From Bacteroidota bacterium (GTDB lineage Bacteria > Bacteroidota > Bacteroidia > Flavobacteriales > Flavobacteriaceae), in assembly GCA_023446155.1 (NCBI GenBank), contig JAEXIT010000021.1:1-64000 (forward strand): a stretch of 64,000 nt of DNA. The letters run 5' to 3'. Under the pieces are notes generated by a model. That model saw nothing but the letters and a program-made list of their open reading frames with translations. It did no database searches and was not told the origin of the DNA. Position numbers and translations under genes: made by a program. Positions 1-8,737 of this stretch are shown one piece after another. Position 1 is the first letter of the stretch, and each line of letters begins with the position of its first letter.

Positions 1-2434
1 GTCCTGCAACCGCTACATTTACTAAGGTATATGTAGCCGGTGCTGTTAATACCGGAGTCGTAATACTTCCATTTCCGGAAGCATCTAAAATAATTGTTGC
101 AGTAGCCGTTCCATCACTATAAGTAACAGTAGCATTTGCAGGTCCTGTAAAGGTCACCACTGCCGTATCACCTGAACAAATTAACGCAGGAGCACTAATC
201 GTTGCCGTTGGTAATGGGTTTACTGTAATCGTGGTACTTCCTGTTAATGTTGTCATACATGCCGGAGTTCCGGAAGAAACAACGCGTACTAAACTATAGA
301 TTGTTGTTGCTGTTAACGGTCCAACCGTTACCGTTGCATTTCCAGAAGCATCCAAGGTTACATTCGAATCAGTAGTACCATTATTATAGGTCACCACAGC
401 ACTCGGTGTTCCATTAAATGTTAATATGGCCGTAGCACCGGAACAGATTGTTGCATCGGTTCCAATAGTCGCTGTTGGTGGATTGTAAGCCGTTATAGAA
501 ACAGAGCCCGTAACATTACGGGTACATTGTGGTGCCGTATCATTACTTACAACACTAACCAAACTATAAACCGTATTAGCCGTCACAGGCGGTGTTATTA
601 CCGATCCGTTTCCAGCAGCATCCAAAGTAATAGTGGCCGCATTACCGTCGACTGTATAATTTACCGTCGCACCCGGCGTACCTTGAAAAACAATTACTCC
701 TGTACTTCCATTACAAACACCATCAGGTCCACTAATCGTTACCTGAGGTAATGCTTTTAAGATCAGGTTAAAACTGGTTGTTCCAAAAACGGTTGGATCT
801 GCAGCTCTTTCCATACGAATATAAACCGTTTGGTTACCCGTAGTAAAAGCATTTGCCGGTGTAATTGGACTTACATCATTATCGGCATCCGCCTGCGTAA
901 GGTGGAATGTTATATTATAATCGGAAGCATTTTGTCCTCCGAGGATAGTTGAATAAAATTGTGTCAGATCGAACGTTTCAACACCGTCGCTATCGATATC
1001 ACAAACTGTTTGATCATCTGGACGTACCGGATCGGCGGTACAAGAAATTACGTTTACATTAAACTGACGGATCACATAACACGCATTTTCACCTGTAGAA
1101 ATATTCACATAAATCGTTCGGGTAATTGGCGTTACAAAATTTGTCGGATCCTGAACATAGTTAGCCCCTTGTTCTGCTTCAGTCAAATCAGTATGATAGG
1201 TGATAATCGTACCCGGATCAAGACCTGCCAATATCGCAGCATGGTTTTCGTCTAAGTTAAAGCTAACCGGGGTTATTCCGTCGCCACACTTAAATAAATC
1301 CACAGGTGTTCCGGCCGCAATTGGCGGAAAGACTTCTACGGTAATCGGATCGGGTTGTTGCAAACAGGCTCCGGAAATATTGGTAATAATAACCCCGTAA
1401 GTCCCGGCTGCCGAAACACCATACGAAGGTCCGGTTGCTCCCGGGATAGGATTTCCTCCGTTAGTCCATTGGAAGGTATAAAAAGCCGGATCCAGTCCGG
1501 TAGATAAGGTTCGGATCTCACCCGGGCACAAAGCACCAAGGTTGTCAATCGTAAGGTTTCCACCTAAGGAAGCCTGACCTACGTTAAAACTACCCGCTTG
1601 TAAAAATACCGCCGAATCATAAGCTGTATCACTCGTATTAGGTGGTTGCCCTCCTCCATCAGCAATTACCATCTTAATTCTATAAGGTGTATTCGGAATA
1701 ACCGTTGCTGAAGCATTCATTACAACCGTTCTTCCGTTAAAATTGATCGGAGCCGGAGGGAATCCGTTTTCCGGATAATACATTCCAAAATAAGCCGGAT
1801 TCTGAGAAACACAGCTGGCATTATTTGCCTGATCACTTATTGTAAAAACTGAAATTGGAGTAGAGGTTCCCGGCACGACAGCCAGATTCGTACTTTGTCC
1901 CGTATTCAAGTTTGTTAAAATAAAAGCAAAAGCATCCGTATAGTCTGTTGTACATTGATACGTTCCATACTCTTCCGATGCAAACAGGAAATTGAAACTA
2001 AAACTATTAGTCAGCGGCGTAAAGTTAAACTGGATATAACTGGCATTATTATACGCATAGGAGTTTCCAACAACACCGGCATTGACCATTGCTTGCTTTA
2101 AATCGGCATCTCCGGTCCAGGAAGTAGTCCCCTGACTTAAAATTCCATTATTTGGCCCCGGAGCCGAAGTCGCTCTACCGGTACTTAGGATAACACCCGA
2201 CTGAATTGGGAAGTTTGGATTGGTATTCTGAAAATAGCCAATACCGTTTTCTGAATTTTGCCCATTAGTATTTCCAGTCCTCCAGGTAATATTTGAAATT
2301 TGTGCACATTGTGAGTTGATCAAAACATCCTGTACCAATTGAGGAACCGTATATGTATTGGAATTCACAGTTATAGGCTGAGAAAATGCCACAACAGAGA
2401 ATAGCAAAAACAATAGAGGGGAGAGTTTTTTCAT
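1..2434 (-). CDS. Choice-of-anchor L domain surface protein with PKD/Ig-like repeats (3' end outside window)
   Basis: The frame is open from an ATG at 2434 to the left edge, giving about 811 codons with no stop. It begins with a Sec signal peptide (MKKLSPLLFLLFSVVAFSQ). Residues about 35-260 match the choice-of-anchor L pattern, with a hallmark SEEYGTYQC near residue 150 and an NSYAYNNASYIQF stretch before it. From about residue 300 come Ig/PKD-like modules; at least three near-identical ones of about 80 residues repeat the phrases ATIS..ICSG and TYTLV or IYSLV. Proteins of this kind in Flavobacteriia are usually long adhesin-like surface proteins exported by T9SS and end in a C-terminal sorting domain; that end lies outside the window, so T9SS export is inference. 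It is divergent from the Nfu gene. Confidence 0.8.
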   Translation of the reverse strand, partial: MKKLSPLLFLLFSVVAFSQPITVNSNTYTVPQLVQDVLINSQCAQISNITWRTGNTNGQNSENGIGYFQNTNPNFPIQSGVILSTGRATSAPGPNNGILSQGTTSWTGDADLKQAMVNAGVVGNSYAYNNASYIQFNFTPLTNSFSFNFLFASEEYGTYQCTTDYTDAFAFILTNLNTGQSTNLAVVPGTSTPISVFTISDQANNASCVSQNPAYFGMYYPENGFPPAPINFNGRTVVMNASATVIPNTPYRIKMVIADGGGQPPNTSDTAYDSAVFLQAGSFNVGQASLGGNLTIDNLGALCPGEIRTLSTGLDPAFYTFQWTNGGNPIPGATGPSYGVSAAGTYGVIITNISGACLQQPDPITVEVFPPIAAGTPVDLFKCGDGITPVSFNLDENHAAILAGLDPGTIITYHTDLTEAEQGANYVQDPTNFVTPITRTIYVNISTGENACYVIRQFNVNVISCTADPVRPDDQTVCDIDSDGVETFDLTQFYSTILGGQNASDYNITFHLTQADADNDVSPITPANAFTTGNQTVYIRMERAADPTVFGTTSFNLILKALPQVTISGPDGVCNGSTGVIVFQGTPGATVNYTVDGNAATITLDAAGNGSVITPPVTANTVYSLVSVVSNDTAPQCTRNVTGSVSITAYNPPTATIGTDATICSGATAILTFNGTPSAVVTYNNGTTDSNVTLDASGNATVTVGPLTATTIYSLVRVVSSGTPACMTTLTGSTTITVNPLPTATISAPALICSGDTAVVTFTGPANATVTYSDGTATATIILDASGNGSITTPVLTAPATYTLVNVAVAG

Positions 2435-2510
2435 GTTTGCTTAAGCTTGTAAAATATCTTATTTTTGGGTTAAAACAGTTCCTTAATGTTAATTTTTCCT
2501 TTAAAATTTC

Positions 2511-2518
2511 CAAATATA
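2511..2518 (-). promoter_or_regulatory. Candidate -7 element for the anchor-L gene
   Basis: On the minus strand this reads TATATTTG, a full match to the Bacteroidetes -7 consensus TAnnTTTG, about 77 bases before the ATG. No clear -33 TTTG is seen at the right distance, so support is partial. Confidence 0.3.
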
Positions 2519-2542
2519 CTTATTCAAACGATATATGTTCGT

Positions 2543-2550
2543 TAAATTTG
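2543..2550 (+). promoter_or_regulatory. Candidate -7 element for the Nfu gene
   Basis: TAAATTTG matches TAnnTTTG and lies 18 bases before the chosen ATG at 2569. It supports starting the Nfu protein at 2569 rather than at an in-frame ATG further upstream, which would put the promoter inside the gene. Confidence 0.35.
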
Positions 2551-2568
2551 CAAAAAATCACAAAAAAA

Positions 2569-3468
2569 ATGTTAAAAGTAACAATACGAGATACGCAAAA
2601 CCCTGCTATTGTGAAGTTTGAATTTCCAGATTTCATAACAAAAAGTGAAAGTTTCGAATTTAAAAACATCGACGAAACAGCACCGTCCCCCCTAGCAAAA
2701 CAGCTATTTTACCTGCCTTTTGTTAAGACGGTGTACATTTCGGGTAACTTTATTGCCATCGAAAAATATTCGATAGTAGAATGGCACGAGGTAAAAGAAC
2801 TATTGGCCGAACAGATCGAAAGCTTTGTTGACAAAGGCGGAAAAATCATCAACATCGAAGAAAACAAAAACAAAAAAGTACCGGTTACGGTTTATGCCGA
2901 GACGACGCCTAATCCATCGGTATTAAAATTTGTCGCCAGTCGGTTGCTGACCAAAACCAGCGTGGAGTTTAAAAACATCGACGAAACGGCTGCTTCGCCA
3001 TTGGCAAAAGAATTATTCAAGCTTCCGTTTGTAAAAGAAGTTTTTATCGACGAGAACTATATTTCGATTACCAAATACGATATTAACGAGTGGCAGGAGA
3101 TCACACAGGAGGTTCGTACGTTTATCAAAAATTACATTGAAGAGGGCAAACAAATTATCGACGAAACCCAGATCGTAAAAACCGCTAATCACGAAAAACA
3201 ACAGGAGGAGTATTTCAACAACCTGGATGTAACCTCACAGCAAATCATCAATATCCTGGACGAATATGTAAAACCGGCTGTGGCTTCGGATGGCGGAAAC
3301 ATTATTTTCGAATCCTACGACGAATCCGAAAAACGTGTAAAAGTAATTCTTCAGGGTGCTTGCAGCGGATGTCCGTCTTCGACATTTACATTGAAAAACG
3401 GTATTGAAAACATGCTGAAAGAAATGTTACACGATCAGAACATCAAAGTAGAAGCGGTAAACGGCTAA
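2569..3468 (+). CDS. NifU/Nfu-type iron-sulfur cluster scaffold protein
   Basis: A 299-residue protein that likely holds and passes on Fe-S clusters. Two copies of the Nfu N-terminal domain stand in tandem (residues about 1-100 and 105-205); both carry the phrase FKNIDETA followed by SPLAK and LPFVK. The C-terminal NifU domain (about 220-299) has the cluster-binding CSGCPSS motif. The start at 2569 is chosen because homology begins at MLKVTIRDTQNP. A longer reading from 2386 would add unrelated residues that overlap the start of the divergent gene and the candidate promoter. The double N-terminal domain is common in Bacteroidetes Nfu proteins as I know the family. Function is firm at family level; the exact client proteins are unknown. 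Confidence 0.9.
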   Translation: MLKVTIRDTQNPAIVKFEFPDFITKSESFEFKNIDETAPSPLAKQLFYLPFVKTVYISGNFIAIEKYSIVEWHEVKELLAEQIESFVDKGGKIINIEENKNKKVPVTVYAETTPNPSVLKFVASRLLTKTSVEFKNIDETAASPLAKELFKLPFVKEVFIDENYISITKYDINEWQEITQEVRTFIKNYIEEGKQIIDETQIVKTANHEKQQEEYFNNLDVTSQQIINILDEYVKPAVASDGGNIIFESYDESEKRVKVILQGACSGCPSSTFTLKNGIENMLKEMLHDQNIKVEAVNG

Positions 3469-3495
3469 TTCACAACAGCTTTCAAATAACTGCGG

Positions 3496-3526
3496 TTGTT
3501 TTTTACACTTTTATACACTACCTTTA
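3496..3526 (+). promoter_or_regulatory. Candidate promoter of dodecin
   Basis: TTG at 3496-3498, a 20-base spacer, then TACCTTTA at 3519-3526. This fits the Bacteroidetes TTTG/TAnnTTTG plan with a mismatch in each box. The dodecin ATG follows 27 bases later. Confidence 0.4.
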
Positions 3527-3553
3527 ATAGCTTAACCTTAAAACTGGCAAATT

Positions 3554-3754
3554 ATGGGCGTACTAAAAGTTATTGAATTACTTTCCAGTTCCGAAACAAG
3601 CTGGGAAGACGCTACCCGAAAAGCGGTTGCAGAAGCATCAAAAACACTAAAACATATCCGATCGGTGTATGTACAGGAACAAAGTGCAGTTGTTAATGAT
3701 GATCAGGTAACAGAATTCCGGGTAAATCTAAAACTCACTTTTGAAATAAAATAA
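3554..3754 (+). CDS. Dodecin family flavin-binding protein
   Basis: A 66-residue protein of typical dodecin length. Dodecins form hollow 12-mers that bind flavin and buffer free flavin in the cytoplasm. Family features visible are the start VLKVIELLSSS, the W at residue 17 of the flavin site (SWEDA), the helix AVAEASKTLKHIRSVYV, and the C-terminal strand ending in VNLKLTFEIK. It has its own candidate promoter and is followed at once by a strong hairpin terminator, so it is probably a single-gene unit. Confidence 0.9.
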   Translation: MGVLKVIELLSSSETSWEDATRKAVAEASKTLKHIRSVYVQEQSAVVNDDQVTEFRVNLKLTFEIK

Positions 3755-3762
3755 AAAAATAC

Positions 3763-3787
3763 AGGCGTTCGAATGAACGCCTTTTTT
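3763..3787 (+). terminator. Rho-independent terminator after dodecin
   Basis: Perfect 8-bp stem AGGCGTTC / GAACGCCT with loop GAAT, followed by six T. An in-frame ATG at 3773 lies in this hairpin and so is not a believable start for the next gene. Confidence 0.85.
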
Positions 3788-3793
3788 AAAACC

Positions 3794-5818
3794 ATGAACG
3801 AACTCCAATACGAATCCAGCCCTTACCTACTCCAACATGCGCAAAATCCGATCTATTGGAAAGCATGGAACGACGCTACACTGGCAACTGCCAAAACGGA
3901 AAACAAATTGATGATCGTGAGTATCGGTTATTCGGCCTGTCATTGGTGTCATGTAATGGAACACGAAAGTTTTGAAGACACTGATGTCGCCAACGTAATG
4001 AATACAGGCTTTATTTCCGTTAAAGTCGACCGGGAGGAACGCCCCGATGTGGATGCCATTTATATGAAAGCCGTTCAACTGATGACCAGTCATGGTGGAT
4101 GGCCGCTCAATGTGGTGTGTTTACCCGACGGCCGACCGGTTTGGGGTGGCACCTATTTTAAAAAGGAAAACTGGATGGATATTTTAACCCAGTTGCAAAA
4201 CCTTTACCAAACCAATCCCGCCAAGATGTTGGAATATGCCGAAAAATTACACGAAGGCATTTCATTTTTAGGAATTGTAAACCACGCACAAGCCAATCCG
4301 GAGGAACAGGATCCGGCGCATATCAAAATACTGATCGAAAAATGGTCAAAAAGTTTCGACTGGGATTTTGGTGGTTATGCGCGGGCACCTAAATTTATGA
4401 TGCCGAATAATTTTATTTTCTTACAACGATTTGGCTACCAAACGGCTTCAAAAGACCTTTTGGATTTTGTAGATCTCACCTTGACCAAAATGGCTCACGG
4501 CGGATTATTTGACGTATTGGGTGGTGGTTTTTCCCGCTATTCCGTCGATATGCGATGGCACGTTCCACACTTCGAAAAAATGCTTTACGACAACGGCCAG
4601 TTGGTTAGCCTGTATGCACAGGCTTATAAACGGACACAAAATCCACTTTACAAAGAAGTAATCGAAAAAACACTGGCCTTTGTTAAACGGGAATTATGCA
4701 ATCCGGAAGGTGGTTTTTACGCCGCTTTGGATGCCGACAGTTTAAATGCAAAACAACAACTCGAAGAAGGTGCCTATTACGTTTGGCAAAAAGAACAATT
4801 GCAACAACTCTTACAAGACGATTTTGAGATTTTTGCCGCCTTGTTTAACATTAACGACTTCGGATATTGGGAACACGACAATTACGTCCTGATCCAAAGT
4901 CAGACGTTGGAAAGTATCGCCGAACAATTCGGTTTGACCGTTACAGCCCTTTCAGATAAAAAACAACAATGGGAACAGTTATTATTTAGCGAACAGCTAA
5001 AAAGACCCCAACCACGACTGGATGATAAATCGCTCACTTCGTGGAATGCCATTATGCTAAAAGGCTACGTCGAAGCCTATAATGCCATCGGCACGGATTC
5101 TTATTTGGAATTGGCACTTCAGAATGCTTCTTTTATCATCCAAAAACTTTGGTCGGAAGAAGGCCATTTATGGCATAGCTATAAAAACGGACAAAGTAGC
5201 ATCGTTGGTTTCTTAGAAGATTATGCCTTTACGATCGATGCTTTTATCAGTTTATATCAGGCAACTCTGGACGAAACCTATCTGTATCACGCCAAACAAT
5301 TAACCGATTATTGCTTTGATCATTTCTATGATGCAACGCAACAGTTTTTCCTGTTTAAAGCCAAAAACACCACCGCATTAATCGCCGAACATTATGAGAT
5401 TGAAGACAACGTAATTCCGTCGTCCAACTCGGTTATGGCGAACAATCTGTATACACTTGGCATCCTGTTTCACAACAGTCATTATGAAAAAACAGCGATG
5501 CAAATGCTCAACCATGTCATTCCCAATATCGATTACGGCTCGGCTTTTTCGAACTGGCTGAATTTATGGATGAACCTATCGACCGACAATAAAGAATTGG
5601 CCATTTGCGGTACAGACGCCATTGCCGGAATAAAAGCGGTTCAACGTGCTTATTATCCGCATGTGGTTATCGCCGGAAGTACGACCCCTTCGACAATTCC
5701 ATTTCTTCAAAATCGATTTGATGAAAAGGACACACTGTTTTATATTTGTGAAAACAGAAATTGTCAGTTACCCGTTCGCGAACTGACCACCGCATTAGAA
5801 GAATTAGCAATTAAATAA
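3794..5818 (+). CDS. DUF255 / YyaL-type thioredoxin-domain protein
   Basis: A 674-residue member of the YyaL/spermatogenesis-associated protein 20 family. The N-terminal thioredoxin-like DUF255 domain (residues about 1-170) has the family start NELQYESSPYLLQHAQNP, the redox-type CHWCHVM motif and the MTSHGGWPLNV segment. The rest (about 190-670) resembles the alpha/alpha-barrel sugar-epimerase fold, with FDVLGGGFSRYSVD and PHFEKMLYDNGQL. The true reaction is unknown for the family. The start at 3794 is chosen because homology begins there and the other in-frame ATG (3773) is in the preceding terminator. The next gene starts 11 bases downstream. Confidence 0.88.
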   Translation: MNELQYESSPYLLQHAQNPIYWKAWNDATLATAKTENKLMIVSIGYSACHWCHVMEHESFEDTDVANVMNTGFISVKVDREERPDVDAIYMKAVQLMTSHGGWPLNVVCLPDGRPVWGGTYFKKENWMDILTQLQNLYQTNPAKMLEYAEKLHEGISFLGIVNHAQANPEEQDPAHIKILIEKWSKSFDWDFGGYARAPKFMMPNNFIFLQRFGYQTASKDLLDFVDLTLTKMAHGGLFDVLGGGFSRYSVDMRWHVPHFEKMLYDNGQLVSLYAQAYKRTQNPLYKEVIEKTLAFVKRELCNPEGGFYAALDADSLNAKQQLEEGAYYVWQKEQLQQLLQDDFEIFAALFNINDFGYWEHDNYVLIQSQTLESIAEQFGLTVTALSDKKQQWEQLLFSEQLKRPQPRLDDKSLTSWNAIMLKGYVEAYNAIGTDSYLELALQNASFIIQKLWSEEGHLWHSYKNGQSSIVGFLEDYAFTIDAFISLYQATLDETYLYHAKQLTDYCFDHFYDATQQFFLFKAKNTTALIAEHYEIEDNVIPSSNSVMANNLYTLGILFHNSHYEKTAMQMLNHVIPNIDYGSAFSNWLNLWMNLSTDNKELAICGTDAIAGIKAVQRAYYPHVVIAGSTTPSTIPFLQNRFDEKDTLFYICENRNCQLPVRELTTALEELAIK

Positions 5819-5829
5819 ATAGCCCCCTT

Positions 5830-6603
5830 ATGGAACAAATGAATAACTTTTTTATTCACTATTTTAATGTTTTACTGGATTATTCCCCTAAAGTCATCTC
5901 GGCGATCATCATCCTGTTTGTCGGAATTTGGGGTATCCGTTTTATCCGAAAAATTGCCGAAACGGTAATGACCAAAAGAGAACTGGAACCCACATTGATC
6001 AAATTCCTGTTGGACTTCCTGATCTGGGCTTTACGTATCTTATTATTTGTATCGGTGATCTCCAAACTAGGTATCGAAACATCCTCCTTTGTAGCTATTT
6101 TAGGAGCCATCGGACTTGCTGTAGGTTTGTCATTACAAGGTTCACTTTCGAATTTTGCCGGTGGTGTATTGATCATCCTTTTCAAACCGTTTAAAGTAGG
6201 CGACACCATCGAAGCGCAATCTGAAAACGGAAAAGTATTGGGCATCCAGATTTTCTCGACCCGGATCTTAACGGCTCAAAACCAGATCATCTATATTCCG
6301 AACGGACTTTTATCTAACGGAAAGATTAAGAACTTTTCACAGAAAACAACCCGTAGAACTACACTTGTGGTTCCTACAGGATATGATTCGGATATCAAAA
6401 ACATTAAAATCAAACTGGAAGAACTGCTAAAAAACCATCCTAAAGTATTACAAACACCGGCACCGGAAGTAGTGATCAGCGATATGGGCGAAAAGAATCT
6501 GATTTTTTCCCTTCGCGCCTGGACCTACAATGCCGATTATGGTACCGTTTGTTCGGAATTACTGGAAGAAAGCAGTAAGATTGTTTCCGTTACGACTTCT
6601 TAG
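5830..6603 (+). CDS. MscS family small-conductance mechanosensitive channel
   Basis: A 257-residue inner-membrane channel that vents solutes on osmotic downshock. Three membrane segments fall at about 15-38, 58-80 and 87-120. The pore helix is recognisable as GAIGLAVGLSLQGSLSNFAGG, followed by the beta domain with GVLIILFKPFKVGDTIEA and the YIPNG loop. The C-terminal alpha/beta domain runs to WTYNADY but then stops after about 20 more residues (VSVTTS) without the usual final IPFPQ-like strand. It therefore seems shortened by roughly 10-20 residues. The end overlaps the convergent tsaB gene by 14 bases, which may explain the trimmed tail. Confidence 0.88.
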   Translation: MEQMNNFFIHYFNVLLDYSPKVISAIIILFVGIWGIRFIRKIAETVMTKRELEPTLIKFLLDFLIWALRILLFVSVISKLGIETSSFVAILGAIGLAVGLSLQGSLSNFAGGVLIILFKPFKVGDTIEAQSENGKVLGIQIFSTRILTAQNQIIYIPNGLLSNGKIKNFSQKTTRRTTLVVPTGYDSDIKNIKIKLEELLKNHPKVLQTPAPEVVISDMGEKNLIFSLRAWTYNADYGTVCSELLEESSKIVSVTTS

Positions 6604-7264
6604 GTTTTGTAGTCATTACAAAATCTTTCAAATAAAAAGGCTCAAAGTAAGCGACATCTACCGTGTCGCTTTTTTGATACTTTTCAAACGAAATCCGGCT
6701 CATTTCTTTTGCCGATGGATACACAATCGCATCGTGGTATACAAACCTCGGATCATTTAAAACCTCCTTACATTTTGCAGCGCCATCGCCCACCAAATGC
6801 AGTGTTCCCTCAAGCGTATCATAGGTAGAAGTTTCAATAATTTCCGCCTCCGTAGTGCGTAGTCGGTTATAAGACGAATCGAAAACAGCGGTAAAAACCT
6901 CCATTCTTCGGGCATCGATCATCGGGATAATCTTTCCTTCGGATACCGTCAACTGTCGCGCCAAGGTTTCCAGCGTATCGATTGCCATTAACGGGATATT
7001 GAGCGCGTAACACAAACCTTTTGCAGCCGAAACGCCTATTCGAAGTCCGGTGTACGAACCCGGCCCCTGACTTACCGCAATGGCATTCAAATCCTGAAAC
7101 GTCAACCCGGCCTGTTGTAAAGCCTGTTCAAAAAAAACGTGTAGTTTTTCTGCATGGGAATATCCTTCTTCGGCCATCTCCAGACATACCTGTATTTCTC
7201 CGTCTTTTGCAAGGGTTACGGAACAATTCTTTGTTGCCGTTTCAATATTCAAAATGTAAGCCAT
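6590..7264 (-). CDS. tsaB: tRNA threonylcarbamoyladenosine biosynthesis protein TsaB
   Basis: A 224-residue partner of TsaD in making the t6A modification at position 37 of ANN-decoding tRNAs. It shows the ASKHA-fold start YILNIETATKNCSVTLA, the AVSQGPGSYTGLRIG motif and the MIDARRMEVFTA segment. The start at 7264 gives the family N-terminus MAYILNIET; an earlier in-frame start would add seven unrelated residues. It overlaps the convergent MscS gene by 14 bases at its 3' end. Confidence 0.92.
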   Translation of the reverse strand: MAYILNIETATKNCSVTLAKDGEIQVCLEMAEEGYSHAEKLHVFFEQALQQAGLTFQDLNAIAVSQGPGSYTGLRIGVSAAKGLCYALNIPLMAIDTLETLARQLTVSEGKIIPMIDARRMEVFTAVFDSSYNRLRTTEAEIIETSTYDTLEGTLHLVGDGAAKCKEVLNDPRFVYHDAIVYPSAKEMSRISFEKYQKSDTVDVAYFEPFYLKDFVMTTKPKKS

Positions 7265-7411
7265 CTTCAGTAAAATTATTGGCAAAGATAATCATATATT
7301 TTTTTGCCACGACTGCACTGTCTTTTCCGCTTTACAGCTAGAAAGAAATAGTGCAACCGTGGCAAATAGTTACCCGGGAATTAACCCGGCGGTAATCAAA
7401 AAACTACGTTA

Positions 7412-8731
7412 TTATTTTTTATCTTTTCCTTTATCGGATGTTCCGGCTTTCTTGATGATAACCTTATCTCCTGGTTTTAAATCTTTCGTAACCGTAGTAT
7501 ACGGTCCGGTAATAATCTCATCTCCTTTTTTCAAACCTTCGACAATTTCGATATTGGTATCGTCCTGAATTCCAGATTTAATCTTACGCAATTCCGCTTT
7601 ATCCCCAACTTTTACAAATACACATTCGAATTTCTTTTCGGCAGAACCTTTTGTTTTTTCCTTTTCTTCTTTTTCCAGCTCCTCCATGATATCCTTTTTA
7701 GCACCCGACAAATCCGCATCGGTTTTCATCACTACCGAACTAATCGGCACGGCCAGAATATTTTCTTTACGTTTGGTTTCGATATCAACCGTTGCCGTCA
7801 TTCCCGGACGGAAAGGGGAATAATTCGAATCTTTCCCAACCAAAAGATCTTCGTACGATTCCTTTAAAATACGCACTTTCACTTTAAAGTTTGTCACCTG
7901 ATCGGCTGTAAGCGTCGAACTGGCCGAATTGGAAATACTCGTCACCACACCTTTGAATTCTTTTTTCAGATAGGCATCCACTTCGATTTTGGCCGGATCG
8001 CCGATATTTACTTTAACGATATCGTTTTCGTTTACATCGACTTCCACTTCCATATTGTTGAGGTTGGCCACACGCAATAATTCGGTACCCGCCATTTGTT
8101 GCGTTCCCAATACGCGCTCTCCCAATTCCACATCCAATCGGGAAATGGTACCGTCTACCGGTGCATAAATCGTTGTTCGGTTTAAATTATCATTTGCTTC
8201 CGTCACTGTTGCCGTAGCACTTTGCACATTATAATAAGCCGATTGCTTCGCCGCCACCGCCACTTCGTAGGCCGAGACGATTTTATCCCATTCGGATTTT
8301 GAGATAACCCCTTTGGCAAACAACTGCTTGTTACGGTCGTAATTGGCTTTGGCTTCTTTTACCTGTGCTTCCGCCTGACTTAGTCCAGCTTTGGACGTTG
8401 ACAAAGACGCCACCGATCGGTTCACGCCCGATTCGTATAAATCGCGTTTGATACGCACCAACAAGTCTCCTTTTTTTACCGTTTGACCTTCCTTAACCGG
8501 CAGACCAATAATCTCTCCGGAAACATCGGATGAAATTTTCACTTCAATTTCAGGTTGAATCTTACCGGTAGCCGAAACCGTTTCGACAATTGTCATCTGG
8601 TTGGCTGGTGTTGTTTCCACTTCCGTTCCATGTTCTTTGTTTCCGATAACACCCGATTTACTTAGGGCAACCAATACTACAACTAATAGAACAACACTAC
8701 CCAGTAGGATATATTTTGTACTCTTTTTCAT
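7412..8731 (-). CDS. HlyD/MacA-type efflux periplasmic adaptor
   Basis: A 439-residue membrane-fusion protein. A single N-terminal membrane anchor (about 7-26) is followed by a split biotinyl/lipoyl domain (IIGLPVKEGQTVKKGDLLV near 75-95, and TIYAPVDGTISRLDVELG near 190-207) flanking a coiled-coil hairpin (about 100-185). Beta-barrel and membrane-proximal domains follow, and the C-terminus is Lys-rich. It would link an inner-membrane ABC or RND pump to the TolC protein encoded immediately upstream (6-base gap). No pump gene is adjacent in this window, so the transported substrate cannot be inferred. Confidence 0.9.
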   Translation of the reverse strand: MKKSTKYILLGSVVLLVVVLVALSKSGVIGNKEHGTEVETTPANQMTIVETVSATGKIQPEIEVKISSDVSGEIIGLPVKEGQTVKKGDLLVRIKRDLYESGVNRSVASLSTSKAGLSQAEAQVKEAKANYDRNKQLFAKGVISKSEWDKIVSAYEVAVAAKQSAYYNVQSATATVTEANDNLNRTTIYAPVDGTISRLDVELGERVLGTQQMAGTELLRVANLNNMEVEVDVNENDIVKVNIGDPAKIEVDAYLKKEFKGVVTSISNSASSTLTADQVTNFKVKVRILKESYEDLLVGKDSNYSPFRPGMTATVDIETKRKENILAVPISSVVMKTDADLSGAKKDIMEELEKEEKEKTKGSAEKKFECVFVKVGDKAELRKIKSGIQDDTNIEIVEGLKKGDEIITGPYTTVTKDLKPGDKVIIKKAGTSDKGKDKK

Positions 8732-8737
8732 AAATTT

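Noticed and set aside
3773..3793. Earlier ATG for the DUF255 protein
   Set aside because: It lies inside the dodecin terminator hairpin, and protein similarity starts only at 3794.
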